NCBI GenBank assembly: GCA_965222425.1
Contig: CBDCTW010000018.1
Span: forward strand, 434,001 to 498,000
Reading direction: 5' to 3'
DNA from: CBDCNP01 sp965222425
GTDB taxonomy: Bacteria; Acidobacteriota; Vicinamibacteria; Marinacidobacterales; DATDRI01
Length of the DNA stretch: 64,000 nucleotides
Positions within the stretch are counted from its first letter, which is position 1; each line of letters starts with the position of its first letter. A program made the translations under genes and the position numbers. The notes beneath the pieces are model-generated. The model saw nothing but the letters and a program-made list of their open reading frames with translations. It searched no databases and had not been told where the DNA came from. Positions 8,566 through 16,684 of the stretch are shown here, one piece after another.

Positions 8566-9609
8566 GTGAGAACTTCTCACCTCGTCGAAATCGTTCTGAG
8601 AACTTTCCAAGTGGTTGCATCGCTTCGGTCCTGGCTTCTCGCGGTCGCAGTGACGACCGCCTTTTTCTCGGCGTGCGCCGGGGTCGCCCAGACGCTGGTC
8701 ACCGTTTATAGTCCCATGCTGGCGATATCTATACCCATCCCCGCCGGCTGGAGCACGGAGATCGGTTCCCAGGCGGGATTCAAGATGCAGATCTTCACCG
8801 GGCCGTCGGTCGATGTACCCGAGCGGCCGGGTATCCGAGTGCAAGTCATGACCGGCCCGATACCAAACGGGCTGACGGTGGACGAGATCGCGGAGAGGTA
8901 CATCGAAGGGCAAGAGGTGTCTGTCGCGCGCGGGTATTCACTACACGGATTCGCCGGCAAGACTTGGTATTTCTCGTCCCAGGACGGTGCCGAGAGGTCA
9001 CGGCTCATGTTGACGCTCATCAAGGGAGTCTTGTACGGCATCTACGCCCACGGCGAAGCGGGTACCGTCGAGTCCTACGGTTCGGTTCTGGACGCGATGT
9101 GGGACCAATTTTCGGTAGAGCGGGAGCCGTTTTTCGAAACCTACTCTCGGCCGGAGCTTTCGTTGCAGTTTCGCCATCCTCGTTCCTGGCAGAGAACCAG
9201 TTCCCTTGGGGAGCCTGGCAAATCCTTTTTCGTTGGGTTCCGTAGCCCGGCTTTGGCCAAAGAAGAAGCAGGGACCAACATCCACGCGACGATGGAAGTC
9301 AGCGTGGACACTCTTCCCCCAGGAACAACGTTGGAGGCGTTCTACACGGAGCAGACGGAAACGTTGGGTGACAATTACCGTTTGGTTCGGCACGACCCGG
9401 TGGCCGACGGAAAGGGTATCTCCAATCTCTACGGCACCGAGACTCAATTCGCCAGCTACCTCGAAAGGACGTTCTACTTCGTGCATGACGGTAAAGGCTT
9501 TATCTACAAGGTCAGTGTTCAAAACGTCGTCTACACCCAGATCGAGCAATGGATCGAGGAGATCGCCAAATCGTTCCCGCCTGTTTCCGAGCCCCGAGAG
9601 ACTGGTTGA
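8566..9609 (+). CDS. secreted protein with two similar beta-rich halves
   Basis: 347 residues from a GTG start 15 bp after guaB. A positively charged leader and hydrophobic stretch (about 20-42, ending near ACAGVAQ) form a signal peptide. The mature part has two halves with related openings, SPMLAISIPIPAGWSTE (about 47) and RPELSLQFRHPRSWQRT (about 195). This is the pattern of tandem PsbP/DUF1795-like domains that begin with a ...F.yP..W. motif. No catalytic residues can be recognised. Function unknown; periplasmic or outer-surface binding is the safest inference. Confidence 0.7.
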   Translation: MRTSHLVEIVLRTFQVVASLRSWLLAVAVTTAFFSACAGVAQTLVTVYSPMLAISIPIPAGWSTEIGSQAGFKMQIFTGPSVDVPERPGIRVQVMTGPIPNGLTVDEIAERYIEGQEVSVARGYSLHGFAGKTWYFSSQDGAERSRLMLTLIKGVLYGIYAHGEAGTVESYGSVLDAMWDQFSVEREPFFETYSRPELSLQFRHPRSWQRTSSLGEPGKSFFVGFRSPALAKEEAGTNIHATMEVSVDTLPPGTTLEAFYTEQTETLGDNYRLVRHDPVADGKGISNLYGTETQFASYLERTFYFVHDGKGFIYKVSVQNVVYTQIEQWIEEIAKSFPPVSEPRETG

Positions 9610-9647
9610 GGGGGTGACCGGAGTGAGATATACTCAGTCGTAATTCT

Positions 9648-11255
9648 ATGGCTACCGTGTTCGATAGAGTTGGTGCACTGCTGGGCCGGAAATCCGAAGC
9701 TCGGACGGTTCTGTCCGTCGAGCCTGACCGAGTGACCCAGATGGTGAATAGCGCAGACGGCTCGCTCCGGCTCGCCAACGAGGGGGACGGCAGATACGAC
9801 CTCGTCAAGCTCGAGGACCGCGTCGGTGCTACTCCGGACCGGCATTCTCAGTACCTGTACCTCTTGCTGTCACCGGAGTTGAGGGACAAGCTGGCCGAAC
9901 GGCTGGTCATCGAGATCGAATACTACGGAAAGGCTTTCGCAACATTTAGGCTGCAGTACAGCTCGACGGATCCGTCCGCACCGTACCACGGGCTATACAA
10001 AGAAGCAGAGCAGTTTTGGACGGGTGAGGAAACTGCGGAACCGACATGGAAAAAGTGTCTTTTCGTCATTGAAGACCTCGAGCCGGCTCGCTGTCAAAAT
10101 CTAGACGCGAGCTTCCGGCTGGAGCTAAGGCAAGACTTCCACGTGTCGCGGATAGCGGTCTCGGCGGAGCTGCCTGAAGACGCCGACAAATTCTCGGTCA
10201 AGGCGCCACTTCCTACCCTCCGCAAATCTCCCGATCGCGTCTATCCCATCTGGTGGCTGTTCGTCGAGCTTACCAACGTTTGCAATTTTCATTGCACGTT
10301 CTGTCCCGATGAGATCATGGAGCGCAAGCGCGGGATGATGGATTTCGATGAGGCGCGCCGTATTTTCGACATGATCGCGAAGGACAAGCAAAGAATCGGA
10401 CCACTGTATCCGGTCAAACTGCACCAGATGGGCGAACCGACCCTTCATCCGAAGCTGGTTGAGATCGTCTCCTATGCGGAATCCCAAGGTGTTCCAATCG
10501 AGCTCAACACCAATTGCAGTATGTTGACTCCAGAGCTCGTGGATGGCTTGTATCAAGCCGGTCTCACCAATTTCGTCCTGAGTTACCAAACCCCGGATGA
10601 AGAGTCCTTCAAGACACGGAAGGTCATCAACAAGAAGCTGACATTCGATATCTACATGGAAAAGGTCCGGATGGCCGTGGAGCGCAAAGTGGCGCTCTCC
10701 GCTTCTACCTATCTCGAGATCGATGTCATGAACACCCTCGGCTCTTCCGAGATCCCAATCGTCAACGAGGAGAGCCGCGCCAGCCGCGTGCTGCTGGAAT
10801 GGATCGCCTTTGCCCGATCGCTTGAGCGAAAGTACGATTTGCCTCTCACCCCGCATAACATGGACTCCGTCCAGGGCGGCTTTCGTTTCCTCGACCATGA
10901 CGAGGACACTGGCCGCTACACTTTGTTGCCAGGCGTGGACCTCATCTGGAAGCGCCTCCATACCTGGGGCAACGTCATACAGCCGGAGGAAGTCCGGAAG
11001 ACAGTTGATGGCTATTGTCCGGCTCCCAACGAGCAGTTCGTCATCTTGTGGGACAGCCGGGTGACGGTGTGCTGCACCGACTACGAAGGTCGGCTGTCGG
11101 TGGGAGACATCAAGAAGCAAACCATTGAGGAGATTTGGAACGGTCCCGGCTGGCGCCACATGAGAGAGCAGATGTGGAACGACGTTCTCGAGAACGAGAC
11201 CTGCCGGGTCTGTAAAGGCGTCGAAGCCCCGAAGCTGGTTCAGATCTCCGTCTAG
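9648..11255 (+). CDS. radical SAM/SPASM domain protein
   Basis: 535 residues. An N-terminal domain of about 200 residues that I do not recognise precedes a radical SAM core. The core has the [4Fe-4S] cluster motif CNFHCTFCP (about residue 212) and the HQMGEPTLHP segment. The C-terminus is a SPASM-type auxiliary-cluster region with Cys residues in YCPAP, VTVCCTDY, ETCRVC and the typical GDIKKQTIEEIWNG. SPASM proteins modify peptides, proteins or small molecules by radical chemistry. No precursor peptide gene is visible next to it, so the substrate is unknown. A 30-bp copy of its QTIEEIWNG coding region recurs at 12505-12534. Confidence 0.85.
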   Translation: MATVFDRVGALLGRKSEARTVLSVEPDRVTQMVNSADGSLRLANEGDGRYDLVKLEDRVGATPDRHSQYLYLLLSPELRDKLAERLVIEIEYYGKAFATFRLQYSSTDPSAPYHGLYKEAEQFWTGEETAEPTWKKCLFVIEDLEPARCQNLDASFRLELRQDFHVSRIAVSAELPEDADKFSVKAPLPTLRKSPDRVYPIWWLFVELTNVCNFHCTFCPDEIMERKRGMMDFDEARRIFDMIAKDKQRIGPLYPVKLHQMGEPTLHPKLVEIVSYAESQGVPIELNTNCSMLTPELVDGLYQAGLTNFVLSYQTPDEESFKTRKVINKKLTFDIYMEKVRMAVERKVALSASTYLEIDVMNTLGSSEIPIVNEESRASRVLLEWIAFARSLERKYDLPLTPHNMDSVQGGFRFLDHDEDTGRYTLLPGVDLIWKRLHTWGNVIQPEEVRKTVDGYCPAPNEQFVILWDSRVTVCCTDYEGRLSVGDIKKQTIEEIWNGPGWRHMREQMWNDVLENETCRVCKGVEAPKLVQISV

Positions 11256-11277
11256 GCGGGTCCCGCCGGTCTTCCAA

Positions 11278-11385
11278 TTAGTTGTCTGGTAGCGAACGTG
11301 AATGGGTCTGCGGGTCAACCGCATCCCGTAGAATCCAACCGGTCGCCAGGGCGAAGAGAATTGCCAGCAGTTTAGTCCTCGTCAT
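11278..11385 (-). CDS. 35-residue membrane or signal-anchored peptide
   Basis: A short minus-strand ORF starting at an ATG (11383-11385) that sits 5 nt after a strong AAGGAGG ribosome-binding site. The product begins MTRTKLLAILFALATGW (basic start plus one hydrophobic helix) and ends with a polar tail of about 16 residues. A good Shine-Dalgarno plus an ideal membrane segment argues that it is translated. It overlaps, antisense, the sequence that would otherwise be the 5' part of the PadR reading frame. Function unknown. Confidence 0.5.
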   Translation of the reverse strand: MTRTKLLAILFALATGWILRDAVDPQTHSRSLPDN

Positions 11386-11398
11386 TGCCTTCCTCCTT

Positions 11399-11716
11399 GA
11401 TACACAGACCCTCGCGAGATCCCTGCGTTTAACGATCGGGCCACTCCACGGGTATGGGATTGCCCGCCGGATCGAGCAGACGAGCGCCAATCTGTTGTCG
11501 ATCAACTATGGGACGCTCTATCCCGCTCTGGTGAAATTGGAGCAGGAAGGCTGCATCGCGTTCGAGTGGGGCCTGTCGGAGAACAATCGCAAGGCCAAGT
11601 ACTACCGACTCACGCGTGCGGGCCGGAAACAGCTGAAAAAGGCGGCTGAGGACTGGGAGCAGGCCACCGCCATCCTCGCGCGGTTCCTGGCTCCGGGGGA
11701 GGAGCCTTCACGATGA
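11399..11716 (+). pseudogene. PadR-family transcriptional regulator, N-terminal truncated
   Basis: From GPLHGYGIARRIEQ onward this is a good PadR winged helix (LLSINYGTLYPALVKLEQEG, then SENNRKAKYYRLTRAGRKQL). The first 20-25 residues expected (the GTLDLLIL helix) are replaced by unrelated sequence. The only upstream start, TTG at 11282, would run through the antisense small gene. The stop overlaps the following permease start by ATGA, the usual arrangement of PadR with ADOP-type permeases in Acidobacteriota. Probably a remnant, though a shortened regulator cannot be excluded. Confidence 0.7.
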
Positions 11717-12417
11717 GGCGACTGCGCGTCTGGGCGTCGCGTGTGGCCGATCTGTTTCGCCAGGCGCGACGGGAGAGGGAGCTGGCGGCCGAGCTGGACA
11801 GCCACTTGCTGCTTCACATTGATGACAATCTTCTGGCTGGCACGACGCCCGTGGAGGCCCGCCGGGTGGCGCTCGTGAAGCTCGGGGGAATTGAGCCGAC
11901 CAAGGAGCGGTGCCGCGACCTGCGCGGCTTCGGAGGGCTCGACCGCCCGCGTCAGGATCTGCGCTATGGCGTCCGCATGCTGGCCAAGCATCCCGGCTTC
12001 ACCACCGTTGCAGTGTTGTCGCTGGGGCTGGGATGGATGCAGCTCCTCGGGCTCTGCGCCGGTCTGGGCGTGGCGCTGGCCGCCATTGGCCTCTACGGGG
12101 TGATCGCCTATGCGGTCGCCCAGCGCACCCACGAGCTCGCGGTCCGGACGGCCCTCGGGGCCACCCCGACCGACGTGTTCGCGCTGATGATCCGGCAGGG
12201 CCTCGTGTTAGCGGTCCTCAGCGTCGCCATCGGGATCTCGGCCGCGGTGGCCCTCACCCGCGTGATTGCCGCTGGGCTCTTTGGCGTCACTCCGACCGAC
12301 CCGGCGACCTTCACGGCCGCCGCCGTCATGTTCGTCACCATCGCTCTGCTGGCGTGCTCCATCCCCGCCAGCCGCGCGACGAAGGTCGACCCGCTGGTGG
12401 CCTTGCGGGCTGAGTAG
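11713..12417 (+). pseudogene. ADOP/MacB-like ABC permease with large internal deletion
   Basis: 234 residues where the family has about 800. Residues 1-107 match the N-terminal region of acidobacterial duplicated orphan permeases (REREL..ELDSHL, then DLRYGVRMLAKHPGFTTVAVLSLGLG, ending inside the first membrane helix). From residue 108 the sequence jumps in frame to the last FtsX domain (LGVALAAIGLYGVIAYAV, ELAVRTALGAT, SIPASRATKVDPLVALRAE). About 550-600 residues are missing at about 12034. An unspliced permease of this kind cannot work as the parent does. Translationally coupled to the PadR remnant. Confidence 0.85.
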
Positions 12418-12719
12418 GGGCCCGTTCCGTCAGACTCGGCCTGTCCCCGGAGTATCCCCTCAGCGACCCGGCGCCTGGACGCCTTCACCAACCGTGAGGG
12501 TGGGCAAACCATCGAGGAGATTTGGAACGGTTCCATGACGTGTCGTTTTTGGCGATGAGCTGTTGTCTGAGAACCATGACGTGCTATTTTGGCGATGAAC
12601 GGAGCGACAACTGGCTAGAAGAGGCGGCGGCTCGGTTGAGAACGCAGCGGGCTCCGTCGCACGAGAATCCATAACGAGGATGTGAGAAAAAAACCGCCTT
12701 TGGCGGAGGTTGGCGTGAG
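12418..12719. other. gene-free decay zone with SPASM scrap and direct repeat
   Basis: 302 bp without a gene. It contains 12505-12534, a 28/30 match to the 3' part of the radical SAM gene (11118-11147), encoding QTIEEIWNG in frame 1. It also contains an imperfect direct repeat (12533-12560 and 12574-12600, sharing CCATGACGTG and GGCGATGA) and the minus-strand terminator of the HNH gene. It looks like a recombination scar. Confidence 0.6.
12685..12706 (-). terminator. rho-independent terminator of the HNH gene
   Basis: Read on the minus strand: CCGCC, AAA loop, GGCGG, then a run of seven or more T. It lies just past the HNH stop codon at 12720. A textbook intrinsic terminator. Confidence 0.85.
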
Positions 12720-13688
12720 CTAGAAAACGGCTCGGGCTGCGGTGCCGTCTTTCGTTGCGAGTTGCACGGCAGCACGAAGCGCCGTCGATTCTTGAACTCG
12801 TTCCGGAAAGAGTAGAAACGACGGTTTCGGTTCACGGACCCGGTCGGCGGAACGTCTGTACCGTTCCGTCTTGTCTTTGCCGTAGTCCATCTCCGCCATG
12901 TAGAGATTGTGGACCCGACATAGAAGTCTGACATTGGCGGCACTTCGATCGCCGCCGAGCCCGTAGGGCTCGTCATGATGAAACTGCAACTCTCGGCGCT
13001 CGGGACATCGTCTACCGTCGCTGCCCTCAAACGTGCATTGCCCCCGATCGCGCGCCCACACGAAACGCCGCACCGGAGCGGGGATTCCGCGCCCTCCCGG
13101 CGCCGTGTCGGCATCCTCGAGTTTCTTTCCCGGATTCTTGACTTTACCGAGACGCTTGGCCTCGAGTCGTTCGAGTTTCTCGGTCACGGACGCTTCGAGC
13201 ATGGAAGCGAGGTCGGCACCCGGCATGAGCGCCGCGAGCCGTTGGAGCTTGTCGTGAAGCTCCGCGCTCGCTGTGAACTGAACTCGGTACCGCGAAGGCG
13301 CCAGCGGCTCGACGACCGGACGCCTGTTGGTCGATTCGGGAGCCGGGGCGGGCTCAAGTTCAAGGGCGGGACTCTTTCTGAACGGAGTACTTTCGGCGCC
13401 TGACGTACGGTGTTCACTTGCCGGCTTGTGTCGCGGCTTCGGAAGCTTCCGGATGGAGGGCGCGACATCCGGCTTCGGCGCAATCTCCGCCACCAGCACC
13501 AGAAGCTCGCGCTTGGTCTTGTGGGTTGCTCGAGCCAAAAGCTCCTCGCAATTGGTGTCGGTAAGATGCGGCGCCAGCACCGCGATGCCGCTCAAGTGAA
13601 GACGCCCATCGTCGAGCATCGCCAGCAGCACCGGATGTCGGCGCGAAGCCCATGTTTTTAATATCGCTTCGAAAAGGCTGTCAAGCAA
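12720..13688 (-). CDS. HNH endonuclease, N-terminally truncated
   Basis: 322 residues if the TTG at 13688 is used. The C-terminal HNH domain is intact: RDRGQCTFEG, CPERRELQFHHDEPYGLGG, SAANVRLLCRVHN. The middle is a Pro/Arg-rich linker. Homologues known from Deltaproteobacteria and Acidobacteriota have about 80-90 more N-terminal residues before the SRRHPVLLAMLDDGRLHLSG region seen here. Here that block is replaced by unrelated sequence, which also holds a TTGACA box (13679-13684), so translation may start lower down. The family is usually multi-copy and its biological role is unclear. Confidence 0.75.
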   Translation of the reverse strand: MLDSLFEAILKTWASRRHPVLLAMLDDGRLHLSGIAVLAPHLTDTNCEELLARATHKTKRELLVLVAEIAPKPDVAPSIRKLPKPRHKPASEHRTSGAESTPFRKSPALELEPAPAPESTNRRPVVEPLAPSRYRVQFTASAELHDKLQRLAALMPGADLASMLEASVTEKLERLEAKRLGKVKNPGKKLEDADTAPGGRGIPAPVRRFVWARDRGQCTFEGSDGRRCPERRELQFHHDEPYGLGGDRSAANVRLLCRVHNLYMAEMDYGKDKTERYRRSADRVREPKPSFLLFPERVQESTALRAAVQLATKDGTAARAVF

Positions 13689-13736
13689 AAAGTGAATTAT
13701 TTTTCTCAGCGGACTTTCGTTCTTGCAAAGCCGCGC

Positions 13737-13755
13737 ACTCTTTCCGGAACGAGTT
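13737..13755 (+). repeat. inverted copy of a 19-bp segment of the HNH 3' region
   Basis: ACTCTTTCCGGAACGAGTT here is the exact reverse complement of 12795-12813, which codes for LFPERV near the HNH C-terminus. It lies just upstream of the truncated HNH 5' end. A remnant of a second, oppositely oriented HNH copy is the likely source. Confidence 0.55.
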
Positions 13756-13852
13756 GAGACGCGGCCACCGGCTTTTCCAGGTTCCCCATCTTGTGGGACG
13801 GCCCGGCGAATCTCGAAGCTTATTTAGATCTCTGTGTAGGGGCTAGCCGAGC

Positions 13853-15301
13853 CTAGTTTTCTTCTTCCCCCTTTTTCTTGCTACCCGTTCCCAAATAGCC
13901 GAGCGCCTCTAGGTTCCGAAGCGTTTCGGGTGACAGCTCCTCATCCTGTCGCGCAGGAGCGCCACCGCGGTTACGATCTGTCTCCTGTTGCCAGGCCGCC
14001 GTTCGAGTCTGAAAACTCCGAAGCTCCGCATGGAAGGGGGCGACCGCTGCTTCTGAGCTGGCGTAGCGGTTCAGCAGCTCGTCCGGATCACGCCAGGTGT
14101 CGTAGAGCTCGTAGCGACTCTTTGTCTGCGGCGTTTCGGGATAGAAGATCAGTTTCAGGCGCCCGTTGGAAATACCTGCCTGGTGCCGATCGTTTTGAAA
14201 GAACAGGCGGTCGTGCAAGCGATCCTGGCTGCGCCGCACCAGCGTTAGCAGAGATCGACCCTGCAAACTAGGCGGGAAACTCACCTGCGCGAGATCCAAG
14301 ACGCTAGGGAAGATATCCAAGGTCGAGACGGCGGCCTGAACGATCTCGCCTTGAGGAAGGATTCCCGGAAACGAGAGGACTAGCGGAATGCGCAGCGACG
14401 AGTCGAAGAGATCGTGGCCGTGGTCGAAGAAGTAATCGTGCTCGCCAAGGCTCTCACCGTGATCGGAGGTGAGAACGACGAGCGAGGTATTGCGGTGGGG
14501 GCTTTCCTCTAGAGCATCCAGGACGCGTCCGATTTGACGGTCTGCGAAGGCGACCTCAGCGTCGTAGCGGTCGATGTAATCACCCCAACGCGACTCACCG
14601 GGAACGAAGAGATGGCGATTGACTCCCCCGTGGTAGCCGACTACCGGTTCTAGTTCCGGTCCGCGCGGCACGACGTCGTCGGCTCTGAAACCGCTCAGCA
14701 AGCGCTCCGGCGGCTCGTAGGGAGTATGGGGATTCACATAATGGATCCAAAGAAAAAACGGCTTCATCTCGTCGTAACTCGCGAGGAAATCGACCGCGAA
14801 GCTCGTGAGCTGCTCCGTTCGTTCCGCCTCGGTTTCCCCGGTGAGCCACACCTGTTCGTAGTGGTCGAATCCTTGAGCAAAACCTAGTGCTCGATCCAGG
14901 TTGCCATTGTCGACGGCGGCGGCAGTCGAATACCCGGCGTCTTTCAGCACCTCGGCCAGAGTTTGGTTGAAATCCGGTAGATCGCGGTCGCGCACGGTGA
15001 GACCGTTCTGCGCGGCATACAGTGACGTGAACATGGCCGCAAAGCTTCCGCGCGTCTTGGGCCAGTAGGTAAATGCGTTATCGAAGAGCACGCCGCTGGC
15101 TGCCAAACCATCTATCGCCGGGCTCGTCTGCCGAGGGTAACCGTAGGAGCTCAGGTGATCGGCGCGAAGCGTATCAATGGTGAGGAGCAACACGTTGACG
15201 CCGGCGTTGGTCGCTACGGGCTCGACTTCGTCCGGGTCACTCCGACAGTTGGCTAGAGTGAGAAGTTGAGCGACCAAGAGAGTCGCCCCCCAAGCTCTCA
15301 T
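13853..15301 (-). CDS. sulfatase-family hydrolase
   Basis: 482 residues with an N-terminal hydrophobic signal ending LTLANC, possibly a non-standard lipobox. The sulfatase fold is clear: NVLLLTIDTLRADHLSSYGY (metal Asp), TSPAIDGLAASGVLFDNAF, VVLTSDHGESLGEH and FFDHGHDLFDSSLRIPLVLSFPG. At the place of the formylglycine motif (C/S-x-P-x-R) there is KTRGSFAAMFTSLY with Ser. It may therefore be a non-FGE sulfatase-like phosphatase or esterase rather than a true sulfatase. The C-terminus LEALGYLG matches the motif seen at 2127. Start codon overlaps the stop of the DapA-like gene (ATGA). Confidence 0.85.
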   Translation of the reverse strand: MRAWGATLLVAQLLTLANCRSDPDEVEPVATNAGVNVLLLTIDTLRADHLSSYGYPRQTSPAIDGLAASGVLFDNAFTYWPKTRGSFAAMFTSLYAAQNGLTVRDRDLPDFNQTLAEVLKDAGYSTAAAVDNGNLDRALGFAQGFDHYEQVWLTGETEAERTEQLTSFAVDFLASYDEMKPFFLWIHYVNPHTPYEPPERLLSGFRADDVVPRGPELEPVVGYHGGVNRHLFVPGESRWGDYIDRYDAEVAFADRQIGRVLDALEESPHRNTSLVVLTSDHGESLGEHDYFFDHGHDLFDSSLRIPLVLSFPGILPQGEIVQAAVSTLDIFPSVLDLAQVSFPPSLQGRSLLTLVRRSQDRLHDRLFFQNDRHQAGISNGRLKLIFYPETPQTKSRYELYDTWRDPDELLNRYASSEAAVAPFHAELRSFQTRTAAWQQETDRNRGGAPARQDEELSPETLRNLEALGYLGTGSKKKGEEEN

Positions 15302-16200
15302 GTACGGCTCACTTCCACCTTCGCGGCCGTCGAATGGATTTCGATGAGTTTCTGCTGGGCGTCGCGATCCGGGCGGCGAAGGGGTGTTCGCGTAGGGCCT
15401 CCGTAAAAGCCGATTTGATCGAGGAGAAACTTGAGGCCTGCAATGCCGAAATCGATTGTCAAAGCCTTGTTGACTGGCACCAGCGCGTGCTGGAGCTTGC
15501 GCGCACGCTCCAAATCTCTGCGCTCGAAGGCTTCCATGAGATCGACCGCGAGATCGTAGGCGGTGTTTGCCACAGCGAGGATCGCTCCCCGCGCGCCCAC
15601 GGTCAACGCAGCCAATAGAAGGCTGCCCGATCCAGTCAAGACCGAAAAATCTGTGGGAGCGAGGCGACAGATCTCTTGCAGTTGGAGCATGTCTCCCGCG
15701 CTATCTTTGATCCCCACGATGTTCGGGTGAGTGGCGAGCTCCACCGCCAATTCGGCCCCCATGTTGAGCATCGTAAAGATGGGCACGTTGTACAGCACGA
15801 TCGGTATCGGGCTTTGCTCTGCCACTTCCAAATAATGGGCTCTCAAGGCATCCGGTGTCATAGCACGTTTGTAGTAGGCGGGAGTAACCACCATGGCGAA
15901 GTCTGCCCCCGTCTCTCCAGCCCAACGAGTAAGAGCAACGGTTTGGCGCGTCGACTCACAGCCGGTCCCCGCCAACATGATTTTGTCGCTGGAAATTTCT
16001 TCTCGTGCTCGTCCCAACACTGTCTTCTTCTCTTTTTCGGTGAGGTAGACGAATTCACCGGTCGAACCGAGCACTGCGAAACCGGCGAGCCTCGTCTCAC
16101 TCCAGCGCTTGATGTTATCGGCTAGGCGATCGAGCGCCAACTCTTCGTTGTCATCGAAGGCGGTCGGGATAGGTGCGATGATGCCCTTTAACTCTTTCAC
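15298..16200 (-). CDS. dihydrodipicolinate synthase/N-acetylneuraminate lyase family protein
   Basis: About 300 residues. The best start is the GTG at 16200, 1 bp beyond the tsaE stop and 6 nt after AGGAG; it yields MKELKGIIAPIPTAFDDN, the normal family N-terminus. An ATG at 16218 would overlap tsaE. Class I aldolase features: GSTGEFVYLTEKEK, the Tyr in IVLYNVP, and the Schiff-base Lys in VGIKDSAGD. The family includes DapA, sialic-acid lyase and sugar-acid aldolases. With no lysine genes nearby, the substrate is open. Confidence 0.85.
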   Translation of the reverse strand: MKELKGIIAPIPTAFDDNEELALDRLADNIKRWSETRLAGFAVLGSTGEFVYLTEKEKKTVLGRAREEISSDKIMLAGTGCESTRQTVALTRWAGETGADFAMVVTPAYYKRAMTPDALRAHYLEVAEQSPIPIVLYNVPIFTMLNMGAELAVELATHPNIVGIKDSAGDMLQLQEICRLAPTDFSVLTGSGSLLLAALTVGARGAILAVANTAYDLAVDLMEAFERRDLERARKLQHALVPVNKALTIDFGIAGLKFLLDQIGFYGGPTRTPLRRPDRDAQQKLIEIHSTAAKVEVSRT

Positions 16201-16201
16201 T

Positions 16202-16684
16202 TCACGCTCCTGTCGCATCGGGTTCGGAGATCCTAATCTCGCGTGTTCGTTCGTCCAAAACTTCCAAGTGGATCCACACCGCAGCGGAGCGAACACCGTG
16301 CCCCAGTTCGTCGAGTTTACGCGGCCACTCTATCACCATCGCCGCACACCGTCCTTCGACTTCGTCTTCCAGCTCTTCGAGTCCCAGCTCGTCGAGCTCA
16401 CGCTCGTTTTCGATACGGTAGAGGTCGATGTGATAGACGACGTGACTTCCGCCGCTGTATCGGTTCACCAAGGCGAAGGTCGGGCTGACGACGCGGTCGG
16501 GCTCCACCCCGTAGCCGGAAGCGATGCCCTTAGCGAGCAATGTCTTTCCGGCGCCGAGATCCCCGTCGAGATAAAAACAAGCTCCATCGGGATGGAGGTC
16601 TGCGAGCGACTTTCCGATGGCCATGGTCTGCTCGGGCGACTCGCTGCGATGGAGGGTCTCTTTCGACGTGGCTGAGGTCTTCAA
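16202..16684 (-). CDS. tsaE: tRNA threonylcarbamoyladenosine biosynthesis ATPase TsaE
   Basis: 160 residues. The P-loop LDGDLGAGKTLLAKG and SPTFALVNRY, followed by VYHIDLYRI and IEWPRKLDE, are diagnostic of TsaE (YjeE). TsaE is the ATPase that works with TsaB and TsaD to form t6A37 on ANN-decoding tRNAs. Start overlaps the nnrE/D stop by ATGA (16681-16684). Linkage of tsaE to nnrD is common in bacteria. Confidence 0.93.
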   Translation of the reverse strand: MKTSATSKETLHRSESPEQTMAIGKSLADLHPDGACFYLDGDLGAGKTLLAKGIASGYGVEPDRVVSPTFALVNRYSGGSHVVYHIDLYRIENERELDELGLEELEDEVEGRCAAMVIEWPRKLDELGHGVRSAAVWIHLEVLDERTREIRISEPDATGA

